Shown one piece after another: positions 18,233 to 26,728 of a stretch of DNA of 41,289 bases. The stretch is from NCBI GenBank assembly GCA_023457715.1, contig JAEWKR010000112.1, forward strand, positions 1 through 41,289, in the 5' to 3' direction. The stretch is from Verrucomicrobiota bacterium. GTDB lineage: Bacteria; Verrucomicrobiota; Verrucomicrobiia; Opitutales; Opitutaceae. The notes beneath the pieces were generated by a model. The model made no database searches. It was not told where the DNA came from and worked only from the letters and a program-made list of their open reading frames with translations. Numbering within the stretch: the stretch's first letter is position 1; every line of letters starts with the position of its first letter. The position numbers and the translations under genes were made by a program.

Positions 18233-19663
18233 TCACTTTCCCGGCTCCCACCGCCCCAGCACGAATCCGGCGTCCCGGTACTGCCTGATCACCTCGGCGT
18301 CCGCCTTCGCGTCCAGCCGCCTTGACCCCTGCCGCCTTTGCGATGTGTCCACCGGTTGTCCCTGTTCGTCGCGGCTGTTGAACTCCCAAAAACGCACCTG
18401 CGCCGGATCGTTCTCGTTTCCCTCCCGGCCGCCCGAGTACAGCCATCCGACCGGGTGGACGGCGGCGCCGAGCGTGCAATCGACCAACACCACCTCGCTG
18501 TGCGGAAAACGTCCCGTGCCGATGCGCGACAGATAATTGCCGGTCACTCCCGGCGCGCCCACGAAGGCACAATGGACGAATACGAAGCCGTGGTGGTCCT
18601 GCGGGTTCCTGACCTGCGTGTAGTACGCGTCGCTGCGCAGCGCGCGGAAAGTGCAGTCGCGAAAGAAGGCCGGGCCCTTGCCCCACAGGAAGTCGACATC
18701 CCCTTCGACGTAGCAGTCTTCCACATACGCCTGACCGTTCACCTGCAGCGTGTCCTGTGTGCTGAAGAGATCCAGGTGCAGGAGCCGCGCGCGGGCGTCC
18801 ACCGTGCCATTCAGGATGATCGTCTCCGCCTGGGATCCGCCCGGGGGGGTGGTGTTGCGAACGGTCAGCGTCGTCACGGTCAGATCGCTCGCGCGGTGCG
18901 CGAGGAAGACGCCGCGATGATAGATATTGCCGCCGGGCCGCGCGGCTACGGGGTTCGGCTGCGTCCCGCCGAAGGGATTGCCGTTCGACGGATTGAACCA
19001 GTCGTTGTTCGGGTACTCGAGCACCGTGGCTTTCCGATCTTCGCCGCGAATCGTGAGCGCGTGCTTGTCGGTGAAGAACACCACTTCGCGATACACACCC
19101 CGCCGCAGCGTGATCGTGGTGGGGACGGTGTTGCCCGTCGGCACGTAGTCCAGCGCGCCCTGCAGGGTCGCGAAGTCGCCGCCGCCATCCGCCGCCACCA
19201 CCAGGTGGGTTTTGCCGCCGGGGACCGGTTTGGCGCGCGTGGTGAAGGTCCAGGGCTGGGCGGGCGCCCCCGTCACGGCCGGGTCAATTTCGACTCGATA
19301 GGTTTTGCCGTGCCCGAGAGTACCGGGGGCCGGGGTGACCGTGATCTCGTCGCCTGCGACCAGGAACGCGTGATAGCGGTAGTTGGGTTCGCCGCCCAGC
19401 GTGCGCAGTTTCACCGGCGCCGCCACGTCGATGGTTTCCACGATCGCCCCGCTGTCGGCCTCCACGATGCGAATCTCGCCGCTCATGCCGGGCCTCGGCG
19501 CGGTGTTGAGCGTCAGCCGCAGCGGCGTGTCCGGCGGAACGTCTTTGGCGCCAGGCGCCGGGTACGTCACCCGGTGTCCCGGGGCCTCCGATGCGGGAGC
19601 CGCATGCCCGAGCGTACCAAGCGTGATTGCGAACAGGACCAACAATTGGCGGGGTAGGACCAT
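18233..19663 (-). CDS. Exported pectinesterase (carbohydrate esterase family 8) with N-terminal Ig-like domain
   Basis: A 476-residue protein with a signal peptide (MVLPRQLLVLFAITLGTLGHA, cleavage before APASE). An Ig-like Big_5-type domain follows (~28-130: YPAPGAKDVPPDTPLRLTLN, TYRVEIDP), then a right-handed beta-helix with CE8 motifs: VAADGGGDFATLQGALDYVP, RRGVYREVVFF, oxyanion/catalytic residues in FSTQDTLQVNG (Gln-Asp) and EGDVDFLWGKGPAFF (second Asp). It removes methyl esters from pectin. The family LGRPW block reads YLSRIGTGRF: the Arg is kept but the Trp that stacks on the sugar is absent. The start ATG 19663 is chosen by the signal peptide; the upstream open frame is a 42-bp tandem repeat. 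With the GH3 gene it points to plant-polysaccharide use. Confidence 0.92.
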   Translation of the reverse strand: MVLPRQLLVLFAITLGTLGHAAPASEAPGHRVTYPAPGAKDVPPDTPLRLTLNTAPRPGMSGEIRIVEADSGAIVETIDVAAPVKLRTLGGEPNYRYHAFLVAGDEITVTPAPGTLGHGKTYRVEIDPAVTGAPAQPWTFTTRAKPVPGGKTHLVVAADGGGDFATLQGALDYVPTGNTVPTTITLRRGVYREVVFFTDKHALTIRGEDRKATVLEYPNNDWFNPSNGNPFGGTQPNPVAARPGGNIYHRGVFLAHRASDLTVTTLTVRNTTPPGGSQAETIILNGTVDARARLLHLDLFSTQDTLQVNGQAYVEDCYVEGDVDFLWGKGPAFFRDCTFRALRSDAYYTQVRNPQDHHGFVFVHCAFVGAPGVTGNYLSRIGTGRFPHSEVVLVDCTLGAAVHPVGWLYSGGREGNENDPAQVRFWEFNSRDEQGQPVDTSQRRQGSRRLDAKADAEVIRQYRDAGFVLGRWEPGK

Positions 19664-19716
19664 GCCCGAGGCTACGTGCCCGAGGGTTCTCCGGCAAGCA
19701 GCGGGCACCCCGGCGA

Positions 19717-19832
19717 ATCGATGGACCGCGGGCGGCCCGCGCGCATCAGCCCGCAGACATCGATGGACCGCGGGCGGCCCGCCCGCATCAGCCCGCAGAC
19801 ACCCGTGGACCGCGGGCGGCTCGCCCGCAAGT
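19717..19832. repeat. 42-bp tandem repeat, about 2.7 copies
   Basis: Units start at 19721, 19763 and 19805 (exact 42-bp period), each with TGGACCGCGGGCGGC followed by a CCCGCAGAC end; the third copy diverges after its first half. Each unit has an internal GC palindrome. The rest of 19664-19919 shows no gene. The period is divisible by three, which explains the spurious open frame upstream of the pectinesterase. Confidence 0.92.
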
Positions 19833-19919
19833 TCGGCGCGCAGGCACAAAAAAGCACCGGCCAAAATTCCGGTGCTCAGAGACTACCGCCTAAAGCCTGC
19901 CGCCTTAAGCTTCATAAAA

Positions 19920-19996
<77 letters not shown>

Positions 19997-20100
19997 ACAA
20001 AAACTTGCTCGGTCCGGAGGACCACGCTTCCCAAAGAACTTTCCGCGCTGCCTGCCGCGGGAAGGTCCATGGATGGTTCGATGTGCCTGCCGCGGCAAGG

Positions 20101-20177
20101 AGAAAGTGAGCGTGAGCGAGAAACCTCAGCCTCAGTCCCTCTCACTTTCACCCTCACCTTCACTCTCACTTTCACTC
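20101..20177. repeat. GTGAAA/TTTCAC hexamer repeat with inverted arms, ending at the GH3 stop
   Basis: Left arm ~20101-20124 (GAGAAAGTGAGCGTGAGCGA) and right arm ~20139-20177 (CTCACTTTCACCCTCACCTT and on) are imperfectly complementary. The right arm contains the TGA stop of the GH3 gene read on the minus strand. The rest of 19997-20100 has no gene; it holds a short duplication of TGCCTGCCGCGG. Confidence 0.88.
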
Positions 20178-22424
20178 CTCCAGGACAAACGTCGCCGTCA
20201 TGGTTGCATGGGCGTTGCCACCGACGAACACGTCGAAGTCCCCCGGTTCGAAGCCAAAGGTCATATCCGCGCGCCAGAACGAAAGATCGGCCGTCGTCAG
20301 CTGGAATTCGACCGTCTGCGTTTCGCCGGGCGCGAGCCGTACCTTCCGGAAGCCCTTCAATTCGCGCACGGGGCGCGTCACGGAGCCAACGCGGTCGCGC
20401 ACGTACAGCTGCACCACGGTTTCGCCGGCGACTTTGCCCGTGTTGCGGACCTGCGCGGTCACCACGAGCGGAGCGCCGCCCGCCGTCATTTTCGCGGTGC
20501 TGAGGGCGAGGCCTTCGTAGGCGAAATCGGTGTAGCTCAAGCCGTATCCAAACGGGTATTGCGGGTCGTTCGGTACGTCGACGTACCGCGACCAGTAGCG
20601 ATCCGTCGGCTTCCCGCTGGTGGGGCGGCCGGAATTCTTGTGGTTATAGAAGATCGGCACCTGGCCGAGCGTCCGGGGCCACGTGATCGTCAGCCGGCCC
20701 GCGGGATTGTACGCGCCGGTCACGACGTCGGCCACGGCCGGACCGCCCATCGTGCCCGGATGCCAGGCGACCAGAATGGCGTCCACCATCGGCTCCACGT
20801 TCTCGAGCGTGATCGGGCGTCCGGCCATGAGGATCATGACGATCGGTTTCCCGGCCTGGCGCACCGCCTGGATCAGCTCCGCCTGCGAGCCTGAAAGATC
20901 AATGTAGGCGCGGCTGCCGGCTTCGCCGCTCTGGTCTTCGCCTTCGCCGACCACGGCCACGACCACGTCGGACTGCTGCGCAGCCTGCACCGCCGCCGCA
21001 AACCCGCTGGTGTCCCTGCGCTTCAAATCCGCCCCCGGCGCATACGCGACCTTGTCCGCACCGAAGACCTGCTGGAATGCCTGCCGGACGGTGAGGGTGT
21101 CGCGCTCGTCGCCGCGGCCCTTCCAGGCGCCAAGCTGCTGCAACGGGTTGTCCGCCATCGGACCGATGAGCGCCACCTTCACGCCGTGCTTCAGCGGGAG
21201 CGTCGCGCGTTCGTTCTTCAGCAGGACGAAGCTGCGACGCGCCAGGTCGCGCGCGCCTTCGCGGAGATCCGCGCGCAGGAGGGTGTCCTTTTCGCGCGCC
21301 TCATTGCTGTACCGGTAGGGGTCGTCAAGCAGCCCCAGCTGCGCCTTGGCCAGCAGCACGGCTCCCGCCGCCTCGTCGAGGCGCTGCAGGGGAACCACAC
21401 CGCTCTTCACCAGCGCGGCGAGATGTGTGCCGTACGCCTGGTTTTCCATGTCCATGTCCACGCCGGCAACGAAGGCCTTGTGCGTGGCCTCCCGCAGATC
21501 CGCCACCGACCCGTGTGCGATCATTTCCTTGATGGAGCCCCAGTCCGAGACCACGAAACCCTTGAAGCCCCACTCCTGACGCAGCACGCGCTGCAGGAGA
21601 AACGCGTTCATCGAGGCGGGCGTGCCGTCCAGGTCGTTGAACCCCGCCATGAATGAACCCACTCCGGCGTCCACGGCGGCACGGAACGGAGGCAGGTAGA
21701 CCTCGCGCAGTGCGCGTTCCGATACATCCGTGGTCCAGTAGTCGCGTCCTGCCTGGGCTGCCCCATACGCGGCGAAATGTTTCGCGCAGGCGAGAATGGT
21801 ATCGAGCGCCGCCAGGTCCGTGCCCTGGAAGCCGCGCACCCGGGCTGCGGCGATGAGCGAACCAAGATAAGGATCCTCGCCGGAGCCTTCCGAGATGCGA
21901 CCCCACCGCGGATCCCGCGCCACGTCCATCATGGGGGCGAACGTCCAGTGCAGGCCGGCGGCTGAGGCTTCAATCGCCGCGATCCGTTCACCGCGCTCGA
22001 TGGCCGCGAGGTCCCAGCTGGAGGCTGTCGCCAGTGGGATCGGCAGCACGGTGCGATAGCCGTGAATCACGTCGTACCCAAACAGGAGCGGAATCCCCAG
22101 CCGGTGCGCCTCGACCGCTTCCTTCTGCCATTTCCGCGTGTCCGCCGCGCCGGTGATGTTGAGCAGGCTCCCGATCGCGCCGGCCTTGATCAGCGGCGCG
22201 AGGCTGGCCTCCGACGGCGGGCCGGTCATGTCGTCGCGGGACGAATACTGCACGAGCTGGCCGGCTTTTTCCTCCACGGTCATTTCCGCCAGCAGCTGCC
22301 GGACGCGCGCCTCATGCGCGCCGCCGGCAGGGGAGGGGGCGGCGAAGGACAGCGTGGTCGCAAGCAGGGACAGCGCGGCCAGCACGGCGCGCCGCGGAAC
22401 CAGGGGTCGGATTGAAGACATCAT
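20172..22424 (-). CDS. bglX: Exported glycoside hydrolase family 3 beta-glucosidase (BglX type)
   Basis: A 750-residue protein with a signal peptide (RRAVLAALSLLATTLSFA, cleavage near APSPA). GH3 N-terminal barrel: LLAEMTVEEKAGQLVQ, GYDVIHGYRTVLPIPLATAS, MMDVARDPRWGRISEGSGED, KHFAAYG, and the nucleophile aspartate in GFVVSDWGS. The GH3 C-terminal domain (RRSFVLLKNERATLPLK) carries the acid/base region around VAVVGEGEDQSGEAGSRAYI, and a fibronectin-III-like domain follows (FGYGLSYTDFAYE to the end). It cleaves terminal beta-glucose from oligosaccharides in the periplasm or outside. Both ATG codons at 22424 and 22421 are possible starts. The last codons are GAG TGA AAG TGA, in a hexamer array. 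bglX is assigned by architecture only. Confidence 0.92.
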   Translation of the reverse strand: MMSSIRPLVPRRAVLAALSLLATTLSFAAPSPAGGAHEARVRQLLAEMTVEEKAGQLVQYSSRDDMTGPPSEASLAPLIKAGAIGSLLNITGAADTRKWQKEAVEAHRLGIPLLFGYDVIHGYRTVLPIPLATASSWDLAAIERGERIAAIEASAAGLHWTFAPMMDVARDPRWGRISEGSGEDPYLGSLIAAARVRGFQGTDLAALDTILACAKHFAAYGAAQAGRDYWTTDVSERALREVYLPPFRAAVDAGVGSFMAGFNDLDGTPASMNAFLLQRVLRQEWGFKGFVVSDWGSIKEMIAHGSVADLREATHKAFVAGVDMDMENQAYGTHLAALVKSGVVPLQRLDEAAGAVLLAKAQLGLLDDPYRYSNEAREKDTLLRADLREGARDLARRSFVLLKNERATLPLKHGVKVALIGPMADNPLQQLGAWKGRGDERDTLTVRQAFQQVFGADKVAYAPGADLKRRDTSGFAAAVQAAQQSDVVVAVVGEGEDQSGEAGSRAYIDLSGSQAELIQAVRQAGKPIVMILMAGRPITLENVEPMVDAILVAWHPGTMGGPAVADVVTGAYNPAGRLTITWPRTLGQVPIFYNHKNSGRPTSGKPTDRYWSRYVDVPNDPQYPFGYGLSYTDFAYEGLALSTAKMTAGGAPLVVTAQVRNTGKVAGETVVQLYVRDRVGSVTRPVRELKGFRKVRLAPGETQTVEFQLTTADLSFWRADMTFGFEPGDFDVFVGGNAHATMTATFVLEE

Positions 22425-22443
22425 AGGAGAACGAAAAGGAAGG

Positions 22444-22524
<81 letters not shown>

Positions 22525-22533
<9 letters not shown>

Positions 22534-23391
22534 CCCTCCCTTCACCGGATCCCAGCCATAGCGGCTCGACCACGCCTCGCGCAACCGCCCCAGCAGCGGC
22601 GGCGCCACTTGGAAGGCCCGGTTGTCGACGCGTTTAACCGGCCTGATCCCAATCAGGGAGTTGGTGACCCACAGGGCTTCGGCCTGCTCGACCTCCTCGC
22701 GGGCGCACCGTCGTTCCCGCACGACGAGCCCGGCCTCGTGCGCGGACCCGATCACGCGCTGGCGCATGACGCCGGGGAGGGGGCGCACCGACAGTGCCGG
22801 GGTGTGCAGCTCGTCGCCGAAGACCAGGAATACGTTCGACGTCCCCGCTTCCAGGACGGCGCCGGATTCGTCCAGCACGAGCGCGTCATCGTAACCCGCG
22901 CGCCGTGCGTGCTCCGTTGCATCCCGCCACGCGGCCCGCGACCAATGCTTGAAGCGATGGAGCGTGGGGTCTCCGGCCACGGTCGTGACCGTTCGGAGGG
23001 CCCAGGTCAGCTCGAAGGCCGGCTTCGCCATGTGGGGCCGCGGGGGTGTCAGGTCGATCCGGGAATGCCACGTGGGCGGGGGCGCGCCGGCCCCGCGGGG
23101 GTCGGAGAGGGCCGGCAGCTCTCCCTCCCGCCAGACCATATACCGCAGGACGCCATCGGAAATGCCGTTCACGCGGGCGAGCGTATCGATCGCGTCGCGC
23201 AGCCGCGGCTCGGTCCACGGCGATTCCCCCGCGAAATAGCGGAGGGCGACGGCGAACCGCTGCCAGTGGTCCTCCCAGAAGACCGGCTCGTTGCGTCGCC
23301 ACCACAGGGTCTCGTACGCGCCGGGCCGGTCAAGGGGCAGCGCCGGCGCATCCGCGGCGGCAATCAGCTGGTGGTCGAGCAGAAGTTTCAC
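22525..23391 (-). CDS. pabC: Class IV aminotransferase, probable 4-amino-4-deoxychorismate lyase
   Basis: A 288-residue fold-type IV PLP enzyme. The PLP lysine is likely in HRFKHWSRAAW (~147); YDDALVLDESGAVLEAGTSNVFLV is the conserved substrate/PLP-phosphate block with the key Glu, and LWVTNSLIGIRPVKRVD is the C-terminal signature of the PabC/IlvE family. The position decides for PabC: its GTG start overlaps the TGA of pabB (GTGA), so it should convert ADC to 4-aminobenzoate plus pyruvate for folate. The much longer open frame upstream is antisense-like sequence inside pabB. The stop TGA belongs to the adjacent hexamer array (GAG TGA AAG TGA), and the last residues (KGGGE) may be repeat-derived. 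Confidence 0.88.
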
Positions 23392-24836
23392 GTGGTGTCC
23401 GGGGTTGCGCCGAGCGCCGCGAACAGTGCCCGGCCTTTCGCGAGGGTCTCGGCATATTCCGCCGCCGGTTCGGAATCCCACACGATGCCGGCGCCAACCG
23501 AGACGTGGGCGTGGCCCGCGGCGCAAACGACGGTCCGGATGGCGATCGATAAATCCATGCGGCCGTGGGCGCTCAGATAACCGATCGAGCCCATCGCGAT
23601 GCCACGGCGGTGCGGTTCGAGCCGCTCGATGGCTCCCATCGCGCTGACCTTCGGCGCCCCGGTGATGGAGCCGCCCGGAAAGACCGCGCGCAGCAGATCG
23701 GTCAACCCGACCTTCGCGCGCAGCTGGCCCGTGACCTCGGCCACCAGATGGTGGACCGTCGCGAAACTTTCGACGGTGCGCCGTTGCGGCACCTCCACCG
23801 ACCCGGGAGCGCACACGCGACCCAGGTCGTTGCGCAGGAGATCGACGATCATCAGCAGCTCCGCGTTTTCCTTCGCCGACGTGAGCAGCTCGTGGCGCAG
23901 CCGGGCGTCTTCCTCGGGCGTCGGCCCGCGGGGACGTGTCCCCTTGATGGGAAACGTGCGAATCCGCCCGTCGGGGGTGACCTCGAGGAAACGCTCCGGA
24001 GAACTGCTCAGGACCGTCAGGTTTTCGGCGTCGAGATACGCCGCGAACGGGGCCGGGTTGCGCTCCCGCAGCCGGAGGTAGGTGAGGGGCGCCGGCTCCG
24101 GATGCTCGCACGTGAACCGCTGCACCAGGTTGAGCTGGTAATAGTCGCCACGCGCAATCCCCGCGCGGACGGCCTCCACGGCAGCCAGATACTGCGCCTG
24201 CGTGAAATTGCTCCTGGCCAGCTGGGCGGAGCCCGGGGTTGCCGACGCCGGCACCGGAAGCCCCGCCCCTCGCAGCCAGGCTTGTTGGCTGATGCCCGGC
24301 TCCCGTTCGTCGTCGCTCCGCTTCAAACCCACCGCCCAGAGCTCGTTCGCGGCGTGATCCCACACCAGGGCGTGGTCATACCATGCGAAGTGCGCGTCCG
24401 GGGCGCGGACGTCGTCGAGCGCGACGTTCGGCAGCTGCTCAAACCGTCGCCCCAGATCGTAACCCAGCCAACCGATGGCTCCTCCGAGGAAGGGAAGGTG
24501 TCCGGCCCCCTCCGGCAGCCGGTTTACGGACGGTTGCGCGACCAGCTGCTCCAGAGCCGCGAGGCCGTCGGAAGGGAGAACCGCTCGCTCCGCCAGTCCG
24601 TCGACGGTCCAAACGTCCCCGCGCAGCACAAAGATCCACCTGGGCTCTGCGGCCAGGATGGAGAACTGGCCGTCGCGCGAACGCGGCAGGCTGCTGTCGA
24701 GCCACGCGACGCCGGGACGGTCACTCATCCGCAGGAAAACGTCGGCCGGCTTCGCGAAGGGCAGGCGGAAAGCGTAGGGGGTGGGGCCCACAGGCCCGAA
24801 GTGGCGCAAAGCCTGAAGGCTCGCAAGAACGGACAC
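23388..24836 (-). CDS. pabB: Aminodeoxychorismate synthase component I
   Basis: A chorismate-utilising enzyme of up to 482 residues. It makes 4-amino-4-deoxychorismate using ammonia from PabA (not in the window). Evidence: TrpE-like N-domain (GVAWLDSSLPRSRDGQFSIL), the GDYYQLNLVQRF motif, SSSPERFLEV, PIKGTRPRG (the Lys typical of PabB; anthranilate synthases have Ala), AKENAELLMIVDLLRNDLGR, FPGGSITGAPK and VGAGIVWDSEP. It is coupled to pabC. The start is uncertain: GTG 24836 gives extra residues encoded by a palindromic repeat (24777-24857), GTG 24791 would avoid most of that, and ATG 24728 looks too short. None has a clear ribosome-binding site. Confidence 0.93.
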   Translation of the reverse strand: MSVLASLQALRHFGPVGPTPYAFRLPFAKPADVFLRMSDRPGVAWLDSSLPRSRDGQFSILAAEPRWIFVLRGDVWTVDGLAERAVLPSDGLAALEQLVAQPSVNRLPEGAGHLPFLGGAIGWLGYDLGRRFEQLPNVALDDVRAPDAHFAWYDHALVWDHAANELWAVGLKRSDDEREPGISQQAWLRGAGLPVPASATPGSAQLARSNFTQAQYLAAVEAVRAGIARGDYYQLNLVQRFTCEHPEPAPLTYLRLRERNPAPFAAYLDAENLTVLSSSPERFLEVTPDGRIRTFPIKGTRPRGPTPEEDARLRHELLTSAKENAELLMIVDLLRNDLGRVCAPGSVEVPQRRTVESFATVHHLVAEVTGQLRAKVGLTDLLRAVFPGGSITGAPKVSAMGAIERLEPHRRGIAMGSIGYLSAHGRMDLSIAIRTVVCAAGHAHVSVGAGIVWDSEPAAEYAETLAKGRALFAALGATPDTT

Positions 24837-24857
24837 AGCGCGGGTGGGCCCACCCCG
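24777..24857. repeat. Palindromic repeat spanning the pabB start
   Basis: GGGGTGGGGCCCAC at the left and GGTGGGCCCACCCC at 24843-24856 form near-complementary arms around ~50 bases that contain the putative GTG start of pabB. The stretch 24858-25140 upstream has no convincing gene; only low-complexity, GC-rich sequence is visible there. Confidence 0.55.
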
Positions 24858-25140
24858 AGCATCGGCTTCCCGCGAACGCAGCCAAAGCCGGGTTCGGGTG
24901 AATGCGCCCTTGGGGTTCGTTTGGAAAGAACGCGGACGGGAGCCACCCCTGAGCGCGCGCGGACCCCACCGAAGCGTGTAACTCCGCGACCCGCGTCCAG
25001 CTTCCGTTTGCGCCCCTTGCGGGCCGCGTGTTCCCGCGCCGGTTCCGCTCGGACTGTTCGCGACGAATACCTGTGCGCCGGGACGAAATCGCAGTTGACA
25101 ACCCGCCCCCGTTCCGGAGTTTTTTCGCCCTCTTGTCCTT

Positions 25141-25215
25141 GGCTTCCTAGCTCAATGGTAGAGCAGCTGACTCTTAATCAGTAGGTTCGGGGTTCGAGTC
25201 CCCGGGGAGCCACCA
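25141..25215 (+). tRNA. tRNA-Lys (anticodon CTT)
   Basis: Acceptor GGCTTCC/GGGAGCC (one G-T pair), anticodon loop CTCTTAA with anticodon CTT, T-arm CGGGG-TTCGAGT-CCCCG. The discriminator is A, with encoded CCA at 25213-25215. First of three clustered plus-strand tRNAs; the 133-bp spacer to the next has no gene. Confidence 0.97.
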
Positions 25216-25348
25216 TCTTCGCCACTTCCGGCGTAATGGCGCAGGGCAGGGCTCTTTCTTGGTGTTCCTTCCCTTTGCGGACCGGCCCCTTCGGGGAATC
25301 CGGTCCCAGTTGTTTCACAGTCCAGCTTGGCAACGTGTCACTCGGTTT

Positions 25349-25423
25349 GCCGGTGTAGCTCAACGGTAGAGCACCTGTTTTGTAAACAGGCGGTTGCGGG
25401 TTCGAATCCAGTCGCCGGCTCCA
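25349..25423 (+). tRNA. tRNA-Thr (anticodon TGT)
   Basis: Acceptor GCCGGTG/CGCCGGC (one T-G pair), anticodon stem CCTGT/ACAGG with loop TTTGTAA and anticodon TGT. The discriminator is T, with encoded CCA at 25421-25423. Confidence 0.97.
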
Positions 25424-25472
25424 CCCTTTGGTCGGGACCGCGGCTCCGCCGCCATCCGAGACAATTTTCCAC

Positions 25473-25546
25473 TGCCCGATAGTGTAATGGTAGCACAACA
25501 GATTCTGACTCTGTTTGTCTAGGTTCGAGTCCTAGTCGGGCAGCCA
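25473..25546 (+). tRNA. tRNA-Gln (anticodon CTG)
   Basis: Acceptor TGCCCGA/TCGGGCA, anticodon stem ACAGA/TCTGT with loop TTCTGAC and anticodon CTG. The discriminator is G, with encoded CCA at 25544-25546. Together with GatCAB in the window, the tRNA-Gln may be charged through the Glu-tRNA transamidation route. Confidence 0.97.
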
Positions 25547-25596
25547 CTTTGTTTCCTAGGCACGGAGACTGCAGTATCCTTAGGCAAGTCCCCCTC

Positions 25597-25615
25597 CCGG
25601 AGATTTGCTCTCCGG
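25597..25615 (+). other. Hairpin downstream of the tRNA cluster
   Basis: CCGGAGA and TCTCCGG form a perfect 7-bp stem with loop TTTGC, 50 bases after tRNA-Gln. No T-tract follows, so it may be an RNA-processing or factor-dependent termination site. The rest of 25547-25832 holds no visible gene. Confidence 0.45.
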
Positions 25616-25832
25616 CGCGGGTGGTTCTACTGGTGGGGATGGCAAATTCCTCCCCCGAAAAGACCCGTGCGACAAAGTAGGTTGACACCCAAGTTGGCAT
25701 CGAACCGTATTCCGCTCCTCTTTTACCCTCCCCCCAACCCTCAGCTCTCCATGCTGAATTCGCCCCCCTCCTCCCGTCAGCTGTCGTGCCGCGTTTGCGC
25801 CAATGTTTGCGCAGAACACGCCACGGAGTGCG

Positions 25833-25861
25833 TTGAGGACTTTCGCGAAATTTTCTAAGAT
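25833..25861 (+). promoter_or_regulatory. Candidate promoter of the exbB-tonB operon
   Basis: TTGAGG and TAAGAT are separated by exactly 17 bases, each matching the sigma70 consensus at four of six positions. They lie ~97 bases before the exbB ATG in the only long leader of the operon. No Fur-like palindrome stands out in the leader. Confidence 0.45.
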
Positions 25862-25957
25862 TTCCCTTCGTGCCGCGTAGTCCAGTCTGGCGCGGTCCGG
25901 CGACTCACCCCTTTACCTCTCTTAACTCGCAGAACAGACCATCAAAAAGTTCCTCCT

Positions 25958-26629
25958 ATGATTAACAACGTAGTCATTGCGTTTTTGCTGAAGAATCCGG
26001 ACGGCAGCGATATGTCCGCCATGGACATGTTCCTCGCCGGCAAAGAGATCATGTGGCCGCTGCTGCTGCTGTCGTTCATTCTGATCACCGTCGTGATCGA
26101 GCGACTGCTCTTCATTCTCCGCGAGAACGCGAACCGTGAGCCGGAAGTCGTCGAGAAGATGCTCGAGAGCGTCGAGCGCGGCGACATCGACGCGGCCCTG
26201 GCCGTCGGCAAGAAGAGCAAGGACTACCTCGCCAAGATTCTCGTCTACTCGCTCAGCAACCGCGAGTACTCCCTGTCGAACGCCTTCGTGCGCGCGTCCG
26301 GCCAGGAACTGGCCCGCTTTCAGCAGGGTATGGCCACGCTCGACACCTGCATCACCGCCGCTCCCCTCCTCGGTCTTCTGGGTACGGTCACGGGCATGAT
26401 GCGCACCTTCGGCAGCTTGAGCGGTGGTGACATCGCCGCGGCCGCGGGTCAGATCACCGGTGGTGTCGCCGAGGCGCTCATCGCCACCATGTGCGGTCTG
26501 GCCATCGCCATCCTGGGCCTCCTGCCGTACAACTACCTGAACGCCCGCGGTGAGCAGGCGAAGCAGGAAGTGTCCGACGTGTCGCACGCCCTCGAGATCC
26601 TCCTGAAGAAGTCCGAGACCCGCGTTTGA
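25958..26629 (+). CDS. exbB: ExbB/TolQ/MotA-family proton channel protein
   Basis: A 223-residue inner-membrane protein that forms the proton-driven motor with ExbD. Three TM segments: ~30-52 (MWPLLLLSFILITVVIERLL), ~132-152 (CITAAPLLGLLGTVTGMMRT) and ~168-190 (EALIATMCGLAIAILGLLPY). The family signature APLLGLLGTVTGMM and the third-helix GVAEALIATMCGL are intact. The ATG at 25958 lies in a TCCTCCTATG context without an SD. It is the first gene of an operon with two exbD genes and tonB, so it probably energises TonB-dependent outer-membrane uptake. A 43-bp hairpin lies between it and the first exbD. Confidence 0.95.
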   Translation: MINNVVIAFLLKNPDGSDMSAMDMFLAGKEIMWPLLLLSFILITVVIERLLFILRENANREPEVVEKMLESVERGDIDAALAVGKKSKDYLAKILVYSLSNREYSLSNAFVRASGQELARFQQGMATLDTCITAAPLLGLLGTVTGMMRTFGSLSGGDIAAAAGQITGGVAEALIATMCGLAIAILGLLPYNYLNARGEQAKQEVSDVSHALEILLKKSETRV

Positions 26630-26645
26630 TCGGGTCTGCGATTCT

Positions 26646-26688
26646 GCGATGCCGGGCGGACCTGATCGGGTCCGCCCCACGGCATCGC
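26646..26688 (+). other. Strong intra-operon hairpin between exbB and exbD
   Basis: GCGATGCC pairs with GGCATCGC, and inside it GGCGGACC pairs with GGTCCGCC, around a short loop. No T-tract follows. Such a stem can stabilise the upstream mRNA or attenuate the transcript, giving more ExbB than ExbD. Confidence 0.7.
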
Positions 26689-26728
26689 TCCTCACTCTGG
26701 CTCAGCAACATTCGAGCTCTCTAATCAT

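Noticed and set aside
19717..19832. CRISPR-like 42-bp repeats
   Set aside because: Units are contiguous with no unique spacers.
24721..25101. A 126-codon minus-strand frame upstream of pabB
   Set aside because: Overlaps the pabB 5' end and the palindromic repeat; no family pattern.
25682..25710. Second TTGACA promoter candidate in the exbB leader
   Set aside because: No -10 box at suitable spacing; the site at 25833 is better.
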